DNA of 64,000 nt from M3007 sp037445225 (GTDB taxonomy: Bacteria > Bacteroidota > Bacteroidia > Chitinophagales > Saprospiraceae): NCBI GenBank assembly GCA_037445225.1, contig JBBIKW010000005.1, positions 147,202 to 211,201 on the forward strand. The letters run 5' to 3'. Under the pieces are notes generated by a model that was given only the letters and a program-made list of their open reading frames with translations, made no database searches and was not told the DNA's origin. The position numbers and the translations under genes are program-made. Each line of letters begins with the position of its first letter. The first letter of the stretch is position 1. Shown here in pieces: positions 37,860-44,648 of the stretch.

Positions 37860-38918
37860 TCATTCCACAATGCGTACGCGCGCATTGGGATACAGATACG
37901 CCTGTCCGGCCACAACGACCCGCTCGCGGATCTGCAGCCCCGATGTGACTTCCACTTGTTCGCCGAGCAGCTGGCCCAGCGTTATGCGGCGCTTTTCAAC
38001 GGTGCTATCCGATGTGGCGACGAATACGGCGGGCTCCTGGAGACTTCCCACTACGGCGCGGCGCGGTATCACCAGTGCTCGTCGCTGCGTATCGAATTGA
38101 AATTGGGCTTGGGCGTGCATGCCGGCCAACAGGGGAGTTTCGGGTGGGTTGGGTACCTCCACTTCTACTAAGTAGGTGAAAGCGCTGTCGGCTTTAGGGG
38201 CGATGTTAGCGATATGCCCGTAAAGCTGTTGCTCAGGGCGCACGTCTGGTCGCACTACGGCGCGTTGTCCTTTGTGCAGCTGCAGCACGTCGCGCTCCGA
38301 TACCTTTACCATCAAAAGCAGCCGCTCTAAGTTGGCGATGTGGGCGACAGGAACGCCTTGAGCCACGACGCTGCCGCGCTCCAAAGCGCAAAATACCAAG
38401 GTGCCGCTCATAGGCGCTCGAATGTCGGTGGCAGCAATTTGCCGCTGCAGCACCTTTTCTTCGGCCTCAGCGGCCATCAAGCCCAACTCCAAGTCCTCTA
38501 TTTTGCTGCGCGGAGCGGCCTCCCCTTCAATGAGGTTGGTCAGCCGCTCGCGATCCTTCTTTATCTTGGCGATGTTGGCGCGCACAGCCTCGAGCTTAAC
38601 TTGAAGGAGGGCGTCGTCTACCTTAGCGATAAGTGCGCCCTCGCTCACCCGGTCGCCCCGCCGCTTATACACGGCAACCACGCGTCCCATGGTTTCGGAG
38701 ATAACCGGCATCTCACGGAAGGGAAAAAAGACCCCGCTAACCTCTACCTGCGGCGACAGCCATGCTTGGGCTACCGTATCCACGCGCACCGGCACAAGCG
38801 CGCGCGCTATCTGCGACAGCTGCGCCTCCCTTTGACGTTGCCGACGGTTCTCGTACAACTTCCATCCAATGAGTATCAACGCAGCAGCGAGCAAAATCCA
38901 GGGATAATAGCGCTTCAC
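37860..38918 (-). CDS. RND efflux membrane-fusion (adaptor) protein
   Basis: 352 residues, anchored by an N-terminal helix (about 5-21, YPWILLAAALILIGWKLY). Order: a lipoyl/barrel-sandwich half (GVFFPFREMPVISETMGRVV), an alpha-helical hairpin (about 100-165, LLQVKLEAVRANIAKIKKDR ... ELGLMAAEAEEKVLQRQI), the second sandwich half (IRAPMSGTLVFCALERGSVV) and a beta-barrel and membrane-proximal domain ending YPNARVRIVE. It bridges an inner-membrane RND permease to an outer-membrane channel. The only permease in the window is the RND gene 5 kb upstream on the opposite strand, so the pair is split rather than in one operon. Confidence 0.93.
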   Translation of the reverse strand: MKRYYPWILLAAALILIGWKLYENRRQRQREAQLSQIARALVPVRVDTVAQAWLSPQVEVSGVFFPFREMPVISETMGRVVAVYKRRGDRVSEGALIAKVDDALLQVKLEAVRANIAKIKKDRERLTNLIEGEAAPRSKIEDLELGLMAAEAEEKVLQRQIAATDIRAPMSGTLVFCALERGSVVAQGVPVAHIANLERLLLMVKVSERDVLQLHKGQRAVVRPDVRPEQQLYGHIANIAPKADSAFTYLVEVEVPNPPETPLLAGMHAQAQFQFDTQRRALVIPRRAVVGSLQEPAVFVATSDSTVEKRRITLGQLLGEQVEVTSGLQIRERVVVAGQAYLYPNARVRIVE

Positions 38919-39039
38919 AAAGCCTCTTCGATTTGCATAGTGGTTACAAAAAAGCGGTTCCGCCCAGTTTCTACTCGGGCAAACAAATCTGAAGGCCGAC
39001 CTTGGGCAGTCGAGCGTCTTCTTCGGCGCAAAAGTCCGG

Positions 39040-39047
39040 TATTTTTG
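39040..39047 (+). promoter_or_regulatory. Promoter -7 element (TATTTTTG) for the TrpF-fold gene
   Basis: TAnnTTTG match 73 bases before the ATG at 39120; a second match, TACTTTTG at 39089-39096, is 24 bases before it. Either may be used. Confidence 0.5.
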
Positions 39048-39119
39048 TCATTTTTATTGGGTGCCCTCTGAGAGAAAAGGGTTGCGCGTACTTTTGGCAT
39101 CGACAAAAAGGGTATTTCG

Positions 39120-39728
39120 ATGTACATCAAAGCTTCGCACATCACTAACTTAACCGATGCGCGCTACTTCGCTGCGCGGTCGGTGGCGTATTTGGGTTTT
39201 TGTTTGGAGGAGGGTGCGCCGCACTACATCGAACCCGAAGCCATGAAAGCCATTTGCGAGTGGGTGAGTGGCCCGCGCATTGTAGGAGAGTTTGAGCGCG
39301 CCTCTGCCGAGTTTGTGCGCGAAGCGGCTGCCTTTTTCGCATTAGACGCCGTCCAAGTGAGCACAGCAGCATTGCTGCCCGACTTAGAGGGCTTAGAGGT
39401 GCTCTTTTGCTCTCGGGAGGCCAACGATCCTGATACAACTGCTGCTGTAGTGGAGCGCGCTGCTCCGTACGCCTCGTTTTGCCTCATAGCATTGACGGAA
39501 GCAGCGGCTTGGAAGGCGGTCAAAGATGCCGAAATGGCTAAGGCCTGGCGGCACCTATGCGCTAAGGTACCGGTTATGCTCGATGTGCCCTTGCCTCTTG
39601 ACGCCCTGCAAACACTGCTGCGCGCCGTACAGCCCAAAGGTTTTGTACTGAAGGGAAGCGCTGAAGAGCGCCCAGGCTTTAAGTCGTTTGAAGAAATAGA
39701 CGCCCTATTTGAGGCGTTGGATCTCTAA
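39120..39728 (+). CDS. TrpF-fold (phosphoribosylanthranilate isomerase-like) protein lacking the catalytic cysteine
   Basis: 202 residues, the TrpF size and (beta/alpha)8 strand pattern. The start MYIKASHITNLTDARYFAAR aligns with the TrpF start KICGIT(R)LEDA, and YLGFCLEEGAPHYIEPEAMK aligns with LGFVFYPPSPRYVSPEQA. Later, LDAVQVS and GFVLKGSAEERPGFKSFEEI match the VQLHG and C-terminal PGVKD regions. The catalytic Cys is Ser6 and the adjacent Gly is His7, and no GGTGKTF-type phosphate loop is seen. A real tryptophan-pathway activity is therefore doubtful. No trp genes are nearby. Best called a TrpF-like barrel protein of unknown function. Confidence 0.8.
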   Translation: MYIKASHITNLTDARYFAARSVAYLGFCLEEGAPHYIEPEAMKAICEWVSGPRIVGEFERASAEFVREAAAFFALDAVQVSTAALLPDLEGLEVLFCSREANDPDTTAAVVERAAPYASFCLIALTEAAAWKAVKDAEMAKAWRHLCAKVPVMLDVPLPLDALQTLLRAVQPKGFVLKGSAEERPGFKSFEEIDALFEALDL

Positions 39729-39775
39729 AACCAGCTATTCTGCTCTCCTGTGTTAAGCGCGTACCAACGGCGGCT

Positions 39776-39783
39776 TACCTTTG
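39776..39783 (+). promoter_or_regulatory. Promoter -7 element (TACCTTTG)
   Basis: TAnnTTTG match 25 bases before the ATG at 39808. It rules out the in-frame TTG at 39781 as start. Confidence 0.6.
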
Positions 39784-39807
39784 TCTATCTATAAAGTTCG
39801 ACAGCTT

Positions 39808-40974
39808 ATGCAGCTTTGGAAATACATAGGGCTGATAGCCATGTGTGCAGGGCTACCGTGGCCCTCGTTGGGGCAAATTGAGGATGCGCTCGGCATCTTT
39901 CGCGAATTGAGCGTATTGGAAGGGGTATGGTTCATGCCGCAAGACCGCGGCGACCGTTTGGAAATTTGGTCTTTAGACAACGACAGCACGCTCACGGGTC
40001 GCGAGGTGCGCATCAGAGCCGAGGACGGCGACACCGTCCTGCTTAAAAGCATGCGCATCGAGCGCCGCGGCGATACCATCTTGTACCTGCTGACCCTCCG
40101 AGGGCTCAACAACAATCGCCCAGTGCCGTATGAATTGGTCTTGGCCGACCGCGAGGGCTACTGGTTTGAGAACCTACAGCAGGATAACCCGCAAAAGATA
40201 CGCTATCGACTGTTAGGGCGGCGCGAACTACAGGTGTATGTCGAAGGCAAGCGAGGCAATCGGACCATTACCGAGGACTTCATTTTTGAGCGCGAGTTTA
40301 CACCGCCGGGTGTGGAATTCCACTTGCGTGGCGGCACCAACGTGTTCTCCATTCGCGCTACCGGGAACTTTCCGGTGTCCGACAACCCGGCTTTTGTCGC
40401 TCGGAACCCTCAGGTCGCTCCTGCCATTGGGTGGGAGTTGGGCAGCCAGCTTCGCCTGAAGGGTACCGGTGGCTTCTTGACGGTGAACTTTGAACTTGGG
40501 CTGGTAGGCAAGTCGGCGCGCTCCAAAGCGTCATTTACCGCTTTTACCGACACGTCTATCATCAACTACGTGCGCAACGTGCGCTATCACCAGGTGTGGG
40601 CTATCCTGGCGGCTGTGCCGGAGGTCAGCTTTCGGCGCGAAGGCAAGCTCTCTGTGATGGCCGGACCCTATTACGGGCGGTTGCTCTTTAGCGGAGCAGC
40701 CGGTGAAGAGCTGCCCGCCGGCGAGAACCGACTTTTTGACGCCAACAACGATTTTAAACGGAACGATATAGGCCTGATTGCTGGTGTGCAGTATCGCTTT
40801 CGCCCCAGCGAGAAGAAAGACCTCGGTAGCACGCTCGGCCTGCGCATTAACATGGGGCTTGCCGACATAGACGCGCTCTACAGCCGCCACTGTCGCGACC
40901 GCGCCTTCTGCAACGGCCGTATCGCCATGCAGGGCGTATCGCTGTACTATACCTTCAATCTCCTGGCACTGTGA
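39808..40974 (+). CDS. Outer-membrane beta-barrel protein with N-terminal LEGVW domain
   Basis: 388 residues with a signal peptide (about 1-23, ending PSLGQ). Residues about 35-170 resemble the calycin/DUF6265 layout of small Bacteroidota proteins (LSVLEGVWFMPQDRGDRLEI ... DNDSTLTGREVRI). The remaining 210 residues are alternating strands of an outer-membrane barrel (VAPAIGWELGSQLRLKGTGG, ILAAVPEVSFRREGKLSVMA, GLIAGVQYRFRPSEKKDLGS) ending in an aromatic-hydrophobic strand, GVSLYYTFNLLAL. Function unknown. RNase HI starts 3 bases after the stop. Confidence 0.78.
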   Translation: MQLWKYIGLIAMCAGLPWPSLGQIEDALGIFRELSVLEGVWFMPQDRGDRLEIWSLDNDSTLTGREVRIRAEDGDTVLLKSMRIERRGDTILYLLTLRGLNNNRPVPYELVLADREGYWFENLQQDNPQKIRYRLLGRRELQVYVEGKRGNRTITEDFIFEREFTPPGVEFHLRGGTNVFSIRATGNFPVSDNPAFVARNPQVAPAIGWELGSQLRLKGTGGFLTVNFELGLVGKSARSKASFTAFTDTSIINYVRNVRYHQVWAILAAVPEVSFRREGKLSVMAGPYYGRLLFSGAAGEELPAGENRLFDANNDFKRNDIGLIAGVQYRFRPSEKKDLGSTLGLRINMGLADIDALYSRHCRDRAFCNGRIAMQGVSLYYTFNLLAL

Positions 40975-40977
40975 ACC

Positions 40978-41616
40978 ATGGAAAAACCGCCCTTCTTCTA
41001 CGTCGTATGGGCAGGACGCCGCCCGGGCGTCTATGCCTCTTGGGAGGAAGCGCAACATCAAGTGCAGGGCTATCCGAACGCTCGCTACAAGCGCTTTCCT
41101 TCGCGAACAGCAGCCGACGCGGCCTACCGTGCGGGACATGCCGCCTACCTTCAAACCGCCGCTCGAAAGAAGAAAGAGGAGAATAGCTCCTCATCCGCCT
41201 CAGACCGCTGGCTGCCCGGCAGCATCGCCGTCGATGCCGCCTGCAGCGGAAACCCAGGCGACATGGAATACCGCGGCGTAGATATCGACACGAGAGCAGA
41301 ACTTTTTCGCGTAGGCCCCCTCCCGGGGGGGACAAATAACATCGGCGAATTCTTGGCCATAGTGCACGCCTTGGCCTATCTGCACCAGCGCGGGCAGTCG
41401 GAAACGGCGATATACTCCGACTCGCGCACCGCCCAAAAATGGGTGCGCGAAAAGCAGTGTCGCACCCAGCTCCAACTTACCCAAGAGAACGCGGAGATCT
41501 TCAAACTCATCCAGCGCGCCGAACGCTGGCTTCACACGCACGCGTTCGCTAATCCCATCCTCCCCTGGGACACCAAGCGTTGGGGGGAAAACCCGGCCGA
41601 TTTTGGTCGGAAATGA
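40978..41616 (+). CDS. rnhA: Ribonuclease HI with RNA/DNA-hybrid binding domain
   Basis: 212 residues. An N-terminal RHBD/viroplasmin domain (about 5-50, FYVVWAGRRPGVYASWEEA) is joined by a Lys/Ser-rich linker to the RNase H fold. The four catalytic acids are present: Asp86 (IAVDAACSGNP), Glu124 (NNIGEFLAI), Asp148 (IYSDSRTA) and Asp208 (NPADFGRK). It cuts RNA in RNA-DNA hybrids. The form with the extra domain is common in Bacteroidota. Three bases from the outer-membrane protein gene, so probably co-transcribed; the gap of 379 bases after it is described separately. Confidence 0.94.
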   Translation: MEKPPFFYVVWAGRRPGVYASWEEAQHQVQGYPNARYKRFPSRTAADAAYRAGHAAYLQTAARKKKEENSSSSASDRWLPGSIAVDAACSGNPGDMEYRGVDIDTRAELFRVGPLPGGTNNIGEFLAIVHALAYLHQRGQSETAIYSDSRTAQKWVREKQCRTQLQLTQENAEIFKLIQRAERWLHTHAFANPILPWDTKRWGENPADFGRK

Positions 41617-41623
41617 TCGACCA

Positions 41624-41705
41624 TACAAACGTTCGACCTCTCCAAGGCCGCGGTTTGTGGGGGCCCTACCGGGCTACAAACGTTGGGCTTCTCCGAAGCC
41701 TGCGT
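41624..41705 (-). repeat. Paired structured repeat with hairpin and ACGTTTGTA tail
   Basis: On the minus strand two copies of about 26 bases, 51 bases apart, read GGCTTCGGAGAAGCC + CAACGTTTGTA and GGCCTTGGAGAGGTC + GAACGTTTGTA. Each forms a six-pair stem around GGA (GGCTTC/GAAGCC and GGCCTT/GAGGTC), the second using G-U pairs where the first has Watson-Crick pairs. A CCCACAAACC segment between them can pair with the GTTTGTAG tail. It resembles intergenic hairpin repeats I recall from other Bacteroidota, but the family name is not known to me. Confidence 0.65.
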
Positions 41706-41913
41706 GGTGAGGAGATTAAGGAGCTCAAATAGGCAGTTGTTATGATAGGAACCCTGCAGCAAGAGAGCGGATGGAGGCGGTTCTGAAGCCGCCGATGGCG
41801 GTATCAACCGACATATCGGCCTGGGTGTACAATAGGTTCATCCTTTTTAAAATCTTTTAGACCGCATGACCTCCCTGCATTCACGGCTTCGGACAGGCCA
41901 ACCTTTGTATAAC

Positions 41914-41933
41914 CTAATGAGAGCGCTCATTAG
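41914..41933. promoter_or_regulatory. Perfect 8+8 dyad at a probable transcription start
   Basis: CTAATGAG-AGCG-CTCATTAG, about 7 bases after the promoter-like AACCTTTG. Size, symmetry and position fit a repressor operator or a leader hairpin for the 41996/symporter pair. No regulator gene is next to it. Confidence 0.5.
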
Positions 41934-41995
41934 AGGAAATAGCTTTCAAAACCCGGAGGTTGCCGATTTTTACCCCGGCAAAAGCAATGTTGTCG

Positions 41996-42574
41996 ATGAA
42001 ACTAATCAGTGTTCAGGAGGTTTCTCGCGCCTTAAGTCCGCCGCTTCCGCCGGATTTGGGCTCTATGGATCAGCACTTAGACTTTGTCATCCCTAGGGTT
42101 CGGCCATACAGCGAAGACCTCCGCGAGGAGCGGTTTTGGCTGAGCAAGCGCTGGAAGGAGGTTCGCGACGACGAGGGTTTCCAAGAGGCCATCTTACACA
42201 TTTTTAATCCGGGCGGCGAATACTTGCTGTCGTTAGATGGGAACATCCTCAAGGGCAGTTGGCGGCGCTTGGGCGAGAGCAATGCGCTCATCTTAGAGCT
42301 GGCTGGAAGAAGCGAACTTTTTGACTTAGCGTTTTTAAATCGCGATTTTATGGTGTTGAGAAAACACGGCGATCAGGTGCGCAAGGGACAGCGCAAGTAC
42401 TTCTTGTTGGTGCACGAACCTGCCACGCGCGATGGGCGCGGCATGGAGATCGACTGGCGAAACCTTATGGAGAAGATGTTTAACATTTGGCGAGAGAACA
42501 GCATCGGATTTGGAAGCTGGCTCTTGCTGTTTGTCGTGATTTTCATCATCCTATACCTGTCTTTTTCTAAATGA
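41996..42574 (+). CDS. Tail-anchored protein of unknown function, coupled to symporter
   Basis: 192 residues from MKLISVQEVSRALSPPLPPD, no signal peptide. A single hydrophobic helix ends the protein (about 170-190, SWLLLFVVIFIILYLSFSK), so it should be inserted by its C-terminus with the bulk in the cytoplasm. The middle (about 65-130) has the calycin-like pattern FNPGGEYLLSLDGNILKGSW ... ILELAGRSELFDLAFLNRDF. The family is not recognised. Its stop overlaps the symporter start as ATGA (42571-42574), a translational coupling sign, which suggests it serves or regulates that transporter. A dyad lies in the leader. Confidence 0.75.
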   Translation: MKLISVQEVSRALSPPLPPDLGSMDQHLDFVIPRVRPYSEDLREERFWLSKRWKEVRDDEGFQEAILHIFNPGGEYLLSLDGNILKGSWRRLGESNALILELAGRSELFDLAFLNRDFMVLRKHGDQVRKGQRKYFLLVHEPATRDGRGMEIDWRNLMEKMFNIWRENSIGFGSWLLLFVVIFIILYLSFSK

Positions 42575-44277
42575 CGTCGATCGATTGGGCAGTGCTGGCA
42601 GCGGCACTGGCAGCAGTAGTGTTGTACGGGATATGGAAGAGTCGTCACATCAGCACCAGCGAGGATTTTCTGGCGGGCCGACGCGACTTGCCGTGGTGGA
42701 CCATAGGGCTGAGCATTATGGCGACACAGGCCAGCGCCATCACCTTTCTCAGCACGCCTGGGCAGGGGTTTGCCGACGGGATGGAGTTTGCTCAATTCTA
42801 CTTCGGCATGCCTATCGCCATGATCATCTTGGTGGTATTTGTGCTGCCGGTGTACTATCGCCTGCGGGTGACGACGGCGTACGAGTATTTAGAGGATCGC
42901 TTCGATTTGCGCATGCGCACTCTCACGGCGGCCCTCTTTCTCATCCAGCGCGGAGTGGCTGCTGCCATCAGCATATACGCGCCGAGTATCATCCTGTGCG
43001 CCGTTTTTGGCTGGAACTTGGCTTTTACCAATGCATTGATGGCGATATTCGTCATCATCTATACGACGTCGGGAGGGAGTGCTGCAGTTAGTCGCACGCA
43101 GGAGTTGCAGATGGGCATTATGTTGAGCGGTCTGATCTTAGCGTTTGCCTTGGTACTTTATCGCTTGCCCGAAGGCGTGGGTTTGCCCGAAGCCTGGGCC
43201 GTAGCCGGTGCTACCGGCAAGACGCAAATCGTAGACTGGTCGTTCGACTTTCGCGACCGTTATAATATCTGGTCGGGGGTGATCGGCGCTACCTTCTTGT
43301 TCTTGTCGTACTTCGGCACCGACCAGAGCCAGGTGGGGCGCTATTTGTCGGGAAAGTCGCTTCGAGAAAGCCGCTTTGGCCTGCTGTTCAACGGCTTTGT
43401 GAAGATCCCTATGCAGCTGCTGGTATTAAGCGTGGGGGTGATGGTGTATGTGTTTTTTCAGTTTTACAGCGGCCCCCTTTATTTTCACGAAGCCAATCGC
43501 AAGGCGGTTCGCTCCACGCCCCTTGAGGCAGCATTTCAGCGCTTAGAGCGGCAAAACGACAGCCTGTGTCTATTAAGGCAGCAGCTGTTGCGGCAGGCCA
43601 CCGCGGCGGGACACGTTTCGAGCGGAGCACTCCCCGACACCGTGCGCACGCAACTGCAGCAATGGGATGCCCAGCGAAGGGCCCTGCGCCAAGAAGCCGA
43701 AGCGTTGGTAAAAGCCGCCCGTCCGGACGCCGATCCTAAAGACAAGGACTTCGTCTTTATCCATTTCATTCTCAATCACATTCCCGTAGGGCTGACAGGG
43801 CTCATGTTGGCCATGATCTTTTGCGCTTCTTGGAGCACAACAGCGTCCGAATTGAGCGCGCTGACAGCCACCACGGTCTCCGATATTTATCGGCGCTCCT
43901 TAGTGCCCCATCGAGACGATACGCACTACTTCCGCGCTTCGCGCTGGTTCACGATAGGCTGGGGCATCTTTATCGTCGTCTTTGCCAGTTATGCCGATCT
44001 GTTCGAGAACCTCATTCAGGCCGTCAATATGATCGGTTCGGTATTCTACGGCACTATTTTGGGTATCTTTTTCACCGCGTTTTTCCTCAAAAAGGTACAA
44101 GGACGCGCGGTGTTTTGGGCGGCTGTCCTAACTCAAGCCGTCGTCTTGTTGCTCTTCTTTGGCGTAGACCGCGACGCTTATCTGTGGTACAATCCGTTGG
44201 GATGCGGCATGGTGATGGGCATTAGTGCCTTGCTGCAGCACTTTATCGATAGTCGAAAAAAGCTATCCGCTCACTGA
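42571..44277 (+). CDS. Sodium/solute symporter (SSS family)
   Basis: 568 residues with about thirteen helices. SSS marks: a first helix then SEDFLAGRRDLPWWTIGLSI, MATQASAITFLSTPGQGFAD, and YFGTDQSQVGRYLSGKSLRE. It moves a solute with sodium across the inner membrane; candidates are sugars, amino acids or sialic-acid-like compounds and cannot be chosen here. About 100 hydrophilic, coiled-coil-like residues (298-400; EAAFQRLERQNDSLCLLRQQ ... RRALRQEAEALVKAA) are inserted between helices, which I recall in Bacteroidota members and not in classical SSS proteins. Coupled to the tail-anchored gene by ATGA. Confidence 0.92.
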   Translation: MTSIDWAVLAAALAAVVLYGIWKSRHISTSEDFLAGRRDLPWWTIGLSIMATQASAITFLSTPGQGFADGMEFAQFYFGMPIAMIILVVFVLPVYYRLRVTTAYEYLEDRFDLRMRTLTAALFLIQRGVAAAISIYAPSIILCAVFGWNLAFTNALMAIFVIIYTTSGGSAAVSRTQELQMGIMLSGLILAFALVLYRLPEGVGLPEAWAVAGATGKTQIVDWSFDFRDRYNIWSGVIGATFLFLSYFGTDQSQVGRYLSGKSLRESRFGLLFNGFVKIPMQLLVLSVGVMVYVFFQFYSGPLYFHEANRKAVRSTPLEAAFQRLERQNDSLCLLRQQLLRQATAAGHVSSGALPDTVRTQLQQWDAQRRALRQEAEALVKAARPDADPKDKDFVFIHFILNHIPVGLTGLMLAMIFCASWSTTASELSALTATTVSDIYRRSLVPHRDDTHYFRASRWFTIGWGIFIVVFASYADLFENLIQAVNMIGSVFYGTILGIFFTAFFLKKVQGRAVFWAAVLTQAVVLLLFFGVDRDAYLWYNPLGCGMVMGISALLQHFIDSRKKLSAH

Positions 44278-44452
44278 GACAGGCGCGATGTTTGCGCCGC
44301 TTCATGCGCCTTTAGGCGGATTTTTGGTCTTCATTAACGAACATTAACACTTTTCGGCGCCCTTTTTGGTCTGTATAAGCGTTCTCTTGCCGACAGAAAC
44401 CGGTAAGACGCGATAACGCTCATCTTTTCACTCCAAAACAGTTTAATCCGCC

Positions 44453-44521
44453 ATGATTATCCTGACCTGTTTGCTGTTAGTGCTGCTGATTTTCGGCAAT
44501 AAAATGCTGAAAGAAGCGTAA
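44453..44521 (+). CDS. Putative 22-residue membrane micropeptide
   Basis: Short ORF reading MIILTCLLLVLLIFGNKMLK plus EA and stop: one hydrophobic helix of about 14 residues and a positive end, a typical small membrane protein layout. It stands alone in a gap of 371 bases, 50 bases before a strong intrinsic terminator (44569-44609) and 175 bases after the symporter stop. The gap 44278-44452 shows no other clear feature. Below the length usually annotated. No homologue known to me; existence of the peptide is an inference from composition and the terminator. Confidence 0.4.
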   Translation: MIILTCLLLVLLIFGNKMLKEA

Positions 44522-44568
44522 ATCGGGTAGAAGCATTAGAGCATTTTCGAACGACCTACTTGTGAAAT

Positions 44569-44609
44569 AAAAAGGCTCCGTTGGCTTGTCGCCGCGGAGC
44601 TTTTTGTTT
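44569..44609 (+). terminator. Strong intrinsic terminator
   Basis: A5 then GGCTCCG (44574-44580), a loop with an inner GGC/GCC, CGGAGC (44595-44600) and TTTTTGTTTT. The A run can also pair with the T run, so it may work in both directions. It ends the transcript carrying the micro-ORF (and perhaps the symporter) and sits just before the ABC gene. Confidence 0.85.
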
Positions 44610-44648
44610 TGCATCGAACTCGGGCTATCTTCCGCCCGTTTACGGGCA

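Larger units (their letters stand above)
41617..41995. other. 379-base intergenic region
   Basis: Holds no convincing gene. Contents: a hairpin repeat (41624-41705), a promoter-like AACCTTTG (41900-41907, one mismatch to TAnnTTTG) and a dyad (41914-41933) in the leader of the next gene. The remaining sequence 41706-41899 shows short inverted repeats (GGCGG...CCGCC) but nothing recognised. Confidence 0.6.

Noticed and set aside
39120..39728. Calling 39120-39728 trpF
   Set aside because: The catalytic Cys and phosphate loop are missing and there are no trp neighbours.
41624..41705. Integron attC site or tRNA (CAAACGTTGGGC core, GTTCGACC motif)
   Set aside because: No attC left-box match, no cassette or integrase gene, and no acceptor/anticodon stem for a tRNA; the structured-repeat explanation fits better.
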